NCBI GenBank assembly: GCA_025363795.1
Contig: JANYLE010000118.1
Coordinates: 1-11,967 of the forward strand
Source of the DNA: Mariniphaga sp.
GTDB lineage: Bacteria > Bacteroidota > Bacteroidia > Bacteroidales > Prolixibacteraceae
Direction of reading: 5' to 3'
DNA length: 11,967 nucleotides
Position 1 is the stretch's first letter, and every line of letters starts with the position of its first letter. Below the pieces are notes generated by a model. That model was not told the DNA's origin, searched no databases, and was given only the letters and a program-made list of their open reading frames with translations. Below, in pieces: positions 7,169 through 11,967 of the stretch. The translations under genes were made by a program, and so were the position numbers.

Positions 7169-8647
7169 ATGGACAGCGTTAAAAAAATCGCAACAACACT
7201 GGCAATTGCTTTTGCAGGTGCCCTTTTAGCACTATTTTTAAATTCAAAAATCAATACCCACACCAGCGAAATACCGTTACAGGGTACAACACCAACTCAG
7301 CTAACGAGTTATGTTTCGCCGGCAAGTCCACAGGCACAATTGCCAGATCTTACTCAGGCCGCAGAGAAGAGTGTTCATGCTGTAGTTCACATCACTACCA
7401 AAATGAAAGCACAATCCTTCGGTAGCGGAAGTGATAATCCTTTATTCGACTTTTTCTTTGGGCCAAGAGGAAACAACCAGCCGAGAGGCAACAATCAGGA
7501 ACCTGAATACAATTTAGGTTCAGGTTCAGGGGTCATTATCAGTCCGGAAGGTTATATCGTTACCAATAACCATGTAATTGAGGATGCGGATAATATTGAG
7601 GTCGTTCTTAATGATAGCCGGAAATTTACGGCGAAGATAATCGGGCGCGATCCCAATACAGATATCGCATTAATAAAAATTGATGCCAAAGATCTTCAAT
7701 ACCTCGTCTGGGGTAATTCCGAAATCCTCAAATTAGGTGAATGGGTATTGGCCGTTGGCAATCCTTTCAATCTTACATCTACTGTTACGGCTGGAATCGT
7801 AAGTGCAAAGTCAAGAAGCATTGGAATTATGAGCGGACAGATGCCGCTCGAATCATTTATCCAGACAGACGCAGCAGTAAACCCGGGAAACAGTGGTGGA
7901 GCACTTGTGAATGCCAGTGGTGAACTGGTAGGGATCAACGCAGCCATTGCATCCAGAACAGGCTCTTATACAGGATATTCATTTGCTGTTCCGGCATCCA
8001 TTGCGCGTAAGGTTGTCGATGACCTAAAACAATATGGCGAAGTGCAACGCGCATTGCTGGGTGTCGAAATCGGAACTGTCGATGACAATCTTGCCAAAGA
8101 GAAAAAATTGGGCAAAATTGAAGGGGTCTACGTCGCAAAGGTAACACCGGAAGGTGCTGCTCGCATAGCCGGGATTAAAGTGAATGATGTCATAACATCT
8201 GTGAATGGGAATCAGGTAAATACGGTAGCTGAATTGCAGGAGCAAATCGGGAAATACAGGCCTGGTGATAAAGTTAATATTACCGTAAAAAGAGACGGAG
8301 AGCAGAAACAATTCAACGTGGTATTGCGTAACACCAAAGGCGATACATCGATTGTAAAAGAATCCTTTTCTGTATTGGGAGCTGAATTTGCTCCAATCAC
8401 AGAAAAAGACAAAGAACGGCTTAAAATTGATGAAGGAATGCAGGTCATCAATCTTACTTCGGGTAAGTTAAAAGAGGCTGGTGTAAAAATCGGATTTATT
8501 ATCACCGATATAAACAAAATCTCGGTTTCGAGTGTTGAGGATATAAAGAGAGTAATTTCACAATCGAGCAATAAAAAGCCGATATTAATTGAAGGAGTAT
8601 ATCCTGGAGGTGATTGGACCTATTATGTTTTTAAAATCGAAGAATAG
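7169..8647 (+). CDS. HtrA/DegP-type periplasmic serine endoprotease (Do family) with two PDZ domains
   Basis: This 492-residue envelope protease degrades or refolds misfolded exported proteins. An N-terminal hydrophobic segment (about residues 6-25) is a signal peptide or membrane anchor. The S1C trypsin-like domain shows the full triad: His135 in VTNNHVIED, Asp165 in NTDIALIKI and Ser242 in NPGNSGGALV, with spacing close to DegP. PDZ1 spans about residues 290-385 and PDZ2 about 400-490, the two-PDZ layout of DegP/DegQ. Residues 99-110 are a tandem duplication, PRGNNQ twice, in the flexible region before the protease core that corresponds to the LA loop. There is no Shine-Dalgarno; the start at 7169 is followed directly by the hydrophobic segment. 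The gene precedes rpoD by 101 nt, but rpoD has its own promoter. No envelope-stress sigma or anti-sigma gene lies nearby. Confidence 0.93.
   Translation: MDSVKKIATTLAIAFAGALLALFLNSKINTHTSEIPLQGTTPTQLTSYVSPASPQAQLPDLTQAAEKSVHAVVHITTKMKAQSFGSGSDNPLFDFFFGPRGNNQPRGNNQEPEYNLGSGSGVIISPEGYIVTNNHVIEDADNIEVVLNDSRKFTAKIIGRDPNTDIALIKIDAKDLQYLVWGNSEILKLGEWVLAVGNPFNLTSTVTAGIVSAKSRSIGIMSGQMPLESFIQTDAAVNPGNSGGALVNASGELVGINAAIASRTGSYTGYSFAVPASIARKVVDDLKQYGEVQRALLGVEIGTVDDNLAKEKKLGKIEGVYVAKVTPEGAARIAGIKVNDVITSVNGNQVNTVAELQEQIGKYRPGDKVNITVKRDGEQKQFNVVLRNTKGDTSIVKESFSVLGAEFAPITEKDKERLKIDEGMQVINLTSGKLKEAGVKIGFIITDINKISVSSVEDIKRVISQSSNKKPILIEGVYPGGDWTYYVFKIEE
7463..7498 (+). repeat. Tandem 18-nt duplication within the htrA gene
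   Basis: Two adjacent 18-nt units (7463-7480 and 7481-7498) each encode PRGNNQ and differ only at silent positions. They sit in the probable LA-loop linker of the protease, a region that tolerates length change. Confidence 0.75.
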
Positions 8648-8697
8648 TTTTCTTTCAGACATAGGTAAAATAAAACGAATATACCTCTGTTTTGGTA

Positions 8698-8728
8698 TTG
8701 TACAAAACCACAAATGTTTGTAACTTTG
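8698..8728 (+). promoter_or_regulatory. Bacteroidota consensus promoter of the rpoD-type gene
   Basis: TTG (8698-8700) is followed after 20 nt by TAACTTTG (8721-8728), a perfect TAnnTTTG -7 element. Predicted transcription begins about 8734-8737, only 12-15 nt before the ATG. This is the type of promoter the encoded sigma factor itself is known to read in this phylum, so autoregulation is plausible. Confidence 0.7.
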
Positions 8729-8741
8729 CAGACTTTTAATC

Positions 8742-8747
8742 GGAGAG
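8742..8747 (+). promoter_or_regulatory. Shine-Dalgarno-like GGAGAG before rpoD
   Basis: GGAGAG ends one base before the ATG at 8749. It is purine-rich and resembles a Shine-Dalgarno, but the core GGAG (8742-8745) is only 3 nt from the start, closer than usual. The other plus-strand genes in this window lack such a motif. Confidence 0.4.
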
Positions 8748-8748
8748 C

Positions 8749-9609
8749 ATGAGACAATTAAAGATTACAAAATCTATTACGAACCGCGAAAGTGCATCGC
8801 TTGACAAATACCTACAGGAGATTGGTAAAGAAGAGTTGATCACTGTCGAGGAAGAAGTTGAATTAGCACAACGCATCAAGAAAGGGGATCAGGCTGCGCT
8901 TGAGAAACTTACGAGGGCAAACTTACGGTTTGTGGTGTCTGTTGCAAAGCAGTATCAGAATCAAGGCTTGAGTTTACCTGACTTGATCAATGAGGGCAAT
9001 TTGGGTCTCATAAAAGCCGCTGAAAAATTTGATGAAACACGCGGTTTTAAATTCATCTCCTATGCTGTTTGGTGGATTCGGCAATCGATTCTTCAGGCTT
9101 TGGCCGAACAATCAAGAATTGTACGTCTGCCTTTAAACCAGGTTGGTTCATTAAATAAAATTAACAAAGCGTATTCTAAATTTGAGCAGGAGCACGAAAG
9201 AAGGCCCTCTCCCGAAGAACTCGCTGAACAACTTGAACTTCCTGCCGATAAGGTTGCAGACACTCTTCGTGTATCGGGCAGACATGTTTCGGTAGATGCC
9301 CCGTTTGTTGATGGTGAAGACAACAGCTTGCTGGATGTCCTTATCAATAACGATTCTCCCAGTGCAGACAGGGTATTGATCGACGAATCACTTTCCCGTG
9401 AGATTGATCGTTCATTAACGACATTGACTGAGCGTGAAGCAGATATTATCCGGATGTTCTTCGGAATCGCTTGCCAGGAAATGACGCTTGAAGAGATCGG
9501 CGAACGTTTTGGTTTGACCCGTGAACGTGTACGGCAAATTAAGGAAAAAGCAATCAGACGTTTACGTCACACATCAAGGAGCAAACTCCTTAAAACTTAT
9601 TTGGGATAG
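8749..9609 (+). CDS. rpoD: Primary RNA polymerase sigma factor, RpoD/SigA type
   Basis: This 286-residue sigma-70 family protein directs RNA polymerase to housekeeping promoters. It starts almost directly at region 1.2 ([10 protein letters not shown], about residues 17-26) and lacks the acidic region 1.1 of proteobacterial RpoD, as is normal for the Bacteroidota primary sigma. Region 2 follows ([12 protein letters not shown], the core-binding [18 protein letters not shown], and the -10 recognition/melting stretch [13 protein letters not shown]). Region 3 covers about residues 135-205. Region 4 ends with the helix-turn-helix [21 protein letters not shown] and the C-terminal [16 protein letters not shown] typical of the phylum. 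The start is supported by the short leader from a consensus promoter. A strong terminator follows. The assignment as primary rather than alternative sigma rests on the near-complete match to the phylum's housekeeping factor as I know it. Confidence 0.95.
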   Translation: MRQLKITKSITNRESASLDKYLQEIGKEELITVEEEVELAQRIKKGDQAALEKLTRANLRFVVSVAKQYQNQGLSLPDLINEGNLGLIKAAEKFDETRGFKFISYAVWWIRQSILQALAEQSRIVRLPLNQVGSLNKINKAYSKFEQEHERRPSPEELAEQLELPADKVADTLRVSGRHVSVDAPFVDGEDNSLLDVLINNDSPSADRVLIDESLSREIDRSLTTLTEREADIIRMFFGIACQEMTLEEIGERFGLTRERVRQIKEKAIRRLRHTSRSKLLKTYLG

Positions 9610-9634
9610 TCAGATAATGACATCTTTAATAAAT

Positions 9635-9672
9635 AAGCCCTTTTCTTTGAAAGAAAAGGGCTTGTTTTTTTT
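9635..9672 (+). terminator. Strong rho-independent terminator after rpoD, possibly bidirectional
   Basis: AAGCCCTTTTC (9635-9645) pairs perfectly with GAAAAGGGCTT (9653-9663) around a 7-nt TTTGAAA loop, followed by eight T residues (9665-9672). It starts 26 bases after the rpoD stop. The convergent minus-strand gene ends at 9686, 23 bases away, and the minus-strand side of the stem is also U-rich (TTATTTATT), so one hairpin may serve both directions. Confidence 0.9.
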
Positions 9673-9685
9673 AATGAGGTTGATT

Positions 9686-10189
9686 TCAAATCTCAAGGTG
9701 TGGGAACAGCAACTTCAGGTACATTAATCCACTTTCGGACCTGAATATATTTTGTGCAAAACTGACGATTTGATGATCGGACGCATGATCCTCTGTAGAA
9801 TTAACTAAAAAATCGGCTTCCACAAGCAGCTGAAAATCGATACCGTCCACAGCAGTGAATGTATGATGCTTGCTAATGATAAAACAGACCCGCTCTACAA
9901 CCTCTGGTTTAAAATTAAGCGAGGTCAGTATTTCGTGGGCGACTGGCGGGCCTTCAACTTCCTGGTGATGAGCGGACGAAATGCCATATTTCTTTTCAGC
10001 CACATGAATGCCTATATCATGCAATAATGCTGTTAATTCCAAAATCTCCAATGTCTGGGCATCCAGCGATTCGGCAATGCCAAGCTGCTGGGCATAAGCG
10101 AAAACTTTGAGCGTATGCTCTATTCTTCGGATATCGCCACAATTTTTCTGCATCATGGCCAAAGTCACTTTCGCAATACGATTATCCAT
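9686..10189 (-). CDS. HD-domain protein, putative metal-dependent phosphohydrolase
   Basis: This 167-residue protein has the HD-superfamily metal-binding pattern: His25 in RIEHTLKV, the His57-Asp58 doublet in ALLHDIGIH, further histidines at 85 and 108-109, and Asp126 in LVEADFLVN. Such small HD proteins usually hydrolyse nucleotides or phosphate esters, but the substrate cannot be predicted here; it lacks the RelA/SpoT, GdpP or HD-GYP hallmarks. It has no signal peptide or membrane segment and so is probably cytoplasmic. Its ATG overlaps the last 8 bases of uvrB (ATGGATAA shared), which suggests translational coupling and a single transcript starting upstream of uvrB. That placement hints at, but does not prove, a role in nucleotide or DNA-damage metabolism. 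Transcription probably ends at the hairpin 9635-9663. Confidence 0.85.
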   Translation of the reverse strand: MDNRIAKVTLAMMQKNCGDIRRIEHTLKVFAYAQQLGIAESLDAQTLEILELTALLHDIGIHVAEKKYGISSAHHQEVEGPPVAHEILTSLNFKPEVVERVCFIISKHHTFTAVDGIDFQLLVEADFLVNSTEDHASDHQIVSFAQNIFRSESGLMYLKLLFPHLEI

Positions 10190-11967
10190 TTTGTCGTTGT
10201 GTTAATAATTCCTTTAAACGGTACATTTCGTCACGTAAGCGGGCTGCTTCGATAAAATCAAGCTCTTTTGCAGCCTTCTCCATCTCTTTCTTCGTCATCA
10301 GAATCGTTTTTTCCAATGCTTCCGTACTCATATATTTAACAACCGGATCAGCTGCCACGTCCTCATGATCCGGGCCAATATAAGCGCGTCCCATTGCAGA
10401 TCTGTCAGGCCGGTATTCCAAACCAATAATTTCGCGTGTTGGTTTTATGATCTGGGTCGGTGTTATTCCATTCGCCAGGTTATAATTATTTTGTTTGATT
10501 CTTCTGTAATTGGCAGCATCGATCGTCCGCTGCATCGAATCGGTAATTTTGTCAGCATACATGATGACAAGACCGTTCAGATTCCGGGCAGCACGTCCCG
10601 CCGTTTGCGTCAGCGACCGTTCAGAACGGAGGAAACCTTCCTTATCGGCATCGAGTATGGCAACGAGCGAAACTTCAGGCAAATCAAGTCCTTCGCGTAA
10701 CAGGTTAATTCCGACCAGCACATCAAAAACACCTTTCCGCAAATCTTCCATGATCTCAACGCGCTCCATCGTATCGACATCGGAATGAATATACCGGCAT
10801 TTAATATCCATCCGTTCAAAGTATTTTGTCAGCTCCTCTGCCATTCTTTTGGTTAGTGTTGTGACCAGTACGCGCTCATTTTTCTCGCATCTCAAATGAA
10901 TCTCTTCTATGAGGTCATCGATCTGGTTAACCCTTGGCCGTACTTCAATCTGAGGATCAAGTAAACCTGTTGGCCTGATGATCTGCTCAACAACCACACC
11001 TTCACTCTTTTGTAATTCATAATCTGCCGGGGTTGCACTTACAAAGACAATTTGCCGGGCTACATCTTCAAACTCCTCAAATTTCAAAGGCCGGTTGTCG
11101 ATTGCGGCAGGAAGCCTGAAACCAAAATCGACCAGTGTTACCTTCCGGGATCTGTCACCACCATACATGGCATGAATCTGCGGCATTGTCACATGGCTTT
11201 CGTCGATCACCATGAGGTAATCTTCCGGAAAATAATCAAGCAAACAGAACGGGCGTGAACCGGGTTCGCGTTGATCGAAGTAGCGCGAATAATTTTCGAT
11301 GCCGGGACAATAACCCAGCTCCCGGATCATCTCAAGATCATAAGTAACACGATCCTCTATTCGTTTGGCTTCGGCATATTTTCCGGTCCTTTTGAAGAAT
11401 TCCACATGTTCGACAAGATCATTTTGTATTTTTCGGATGGCCAACTGGATGGTCTCCTTCGTTGTCACAAATATCGTGGCAGGGTAGATCACACAGTTTT
11501 CCTGTGTACTGATTGAGTAGCCATTATCGGGATTAAAGGTGGCAATCTCTTCAATCTCATCACCAAAAAATACGATGCGGATAGCATCATCGGCGTAGGC
11601 CGGGAAGATATCCACCGTATCCCCTTTGACCCTGAAATTCCCACGCTGAAAAATAATTTCACTTCGAGAATACATGGCATCGACCAGTTTGCGGAGGAAA
11701 ACATTGCGGCTTACAATTTCTCCAATCTTTACCGAAATTACATTGGCATGAAAATCCTGCGGATTGCCGATGCCATACAGGCATGATACAGAAGAAACAA
11801 CAACAACATCCCTGCGACCTGAAAGCAAGGCAGAGGTTGTGCTCAGCCTGAGCTTTTCAATCTCCTTATTGATGGATAAATCTTTCTCAATGAAGGTATC
11901 GGTGGCCGGAAGATAGGCTTCCGGCTGGTAATAATCGTAATAGGAAACAAAATACTCAACCGCATTC
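10182..11967 (-). CDS. uvrB: UvrABC system protein B, excinuclease subunit (5' end beyond right edge)
   Basis: UvrB is the damage-verifying helicase-like subunit of nucleotide excision repair; it is loaded by UvrA and recruits UvrC to incise. The frame stays open to the window edge and encodes 594 residues. Roughly 80-90 N-terminal residues, including the Walker A motif, lie outside, so the internal Met near 11828 is not the start. The visible part begins at NAVEYFVSYYDYYQPEAY, the beta-hairpin that clamps DNA. It continues with the Walker B DESH motif (about 11195-11215), motif III FVSATPADYE, GLLDPQIEVRP, motif V GINLLREGLDLPE, motif VI QTAGRAARN, and a C-terminal UVR domain (EAARLRDEMYRLKELL) that contacts UvrC. 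No frameshift is seen. It overlaps the downstream HD-domain gene by 8 nt. Its promoter and any SOS-type operator would lie outside the window. Confidence 0.97.
   Translation of the reverse strand, partial: NAVEYFVSYYDYYQPEAYLPATDTFIEKDLSINKEIEKLRLSTTSALLSGRRDVVVVSSVSCLYGIGNPQDFHANVISVKIGEIVSRNVFLRKLVDAMYSRSEIIFQRGNFRVKGDTVDIFPAYADDAIRIVFFGDEIEEIATFNPDNGYSISTQENCVIYPATIFVTTKETIQLAIRKIQNDLVEHVEFFKRTGKYAEAKRIEDRVTYDLEMIRELGYCPGIENYSRYFDQREPGSRPFCLLDYFPEDYLMVIDESHVTMPQIHAMYGGDRSRKVTLVDFGFRLPAAIDNRPLKFEEFEDVARQIVFVSATPADYELQKSEGVVVEQIIRPTGLLDPQIEVRPRVNQIDDLIEEIHLRCEKNERVLVTTLTKRMAEELTKYFERMDIKCRYIHSDVDTMERVEIMEDLRKGVFDVLVGINLLREGLDLPEVSLVAILDADKEGFLRSERSLTQTAGRAARNLNGLVIMYADKITDSMQRTIDAANYRRIKQNNYNLANGITPTQIIKPTREIIGLEYRPDRSAMGRAYIGPDHEDVAADPVVKYMSTEALEKTILMTKKEMEKAAKELDFIEAARLRDEMYRLKELLTQRQNG

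Noticed and set aside
10365..11516. Plus-strand open frames opposite uvrB
   Set aside because: They are antisense shadows of a strongly conserved coding frame, with no motif of their own.
10182..11828. Internal Met near 11828 as the uvrB start
   Set aside because: The frame continues upstream to the window edge and encodes the conserved UvrB beta-hairpin (YYDYYQPEAY), so the start lies outside.

Overview
The window looks like Bacteroidota chromosome, probably class Bacteroidia. The evidence is a 286-residue primary sigma factor that starts directly at region 1.2, promoters of the phylum type (TTG or TTTG, about 17-20 nt, TAnnTTTG), mostly AT-rich leaders without a Shine-Dalgarno, and AT-rich intergenic DNA. 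No tRNA, rRNA, CRISPR array, transposase or phage gene was found.

Layout. Positions 1-3143 hold two broken copies of one PMCA-type P-type Ca2+-ATPase gene. A minus-strand copy (1-1175, running off the left edge) and a plus-strand copy (about 1185-3143) stand head to head, and both lack their 5' ends. Left 1-1175 and right 1656-2830 form a gap-free inverted repeat at about 94-95% identity, and nearly all mismatches are silent. A strong terminator follows the right copy. Next come three single plus-strand genes, each with its own intergenic region of about 265-320 nt: a secreted GH51 alpha-L-arabinofuranosidase (3463-5016), an amidase-signature hydrolase with Tat and lipobox signals (5283-6893), and an HtrA/DegP-type periplasmic protease with two PDZ domains (7169-8647). 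The rpoD-type sigma gene follows (8749-9609), with a near-consensus promoter and a strong terminator. On the minus strand, converging on that terminator, are uvrB (from beyond the right edge to 10182) and a small HD-domain gene (10189-9686). These two overlap by 8 nt and are probably cotranscribed.

How the genes relate. The right part is housekeeping: transcription initiation, nucleotide excision repair, envelope protein quality control. The middle is envelope and periplasmic catabolism: arabinose release from plant or algal polysaccharide, and amide hydrolysis. No SusC/SusD pair flanks the GH51 gene, so it does not look like part of a classical polysaccharide-utilisation locus here. The most unusual feature is the double-truncated, head-to-head ATPase pair. 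One deletion across a divergent paralog pair would explain it, but a strain-level assembly chimera must be excluded first. A palindrome with the 7-1-7 architecture of Fur-family operators lies between the amidase and htrA genes.
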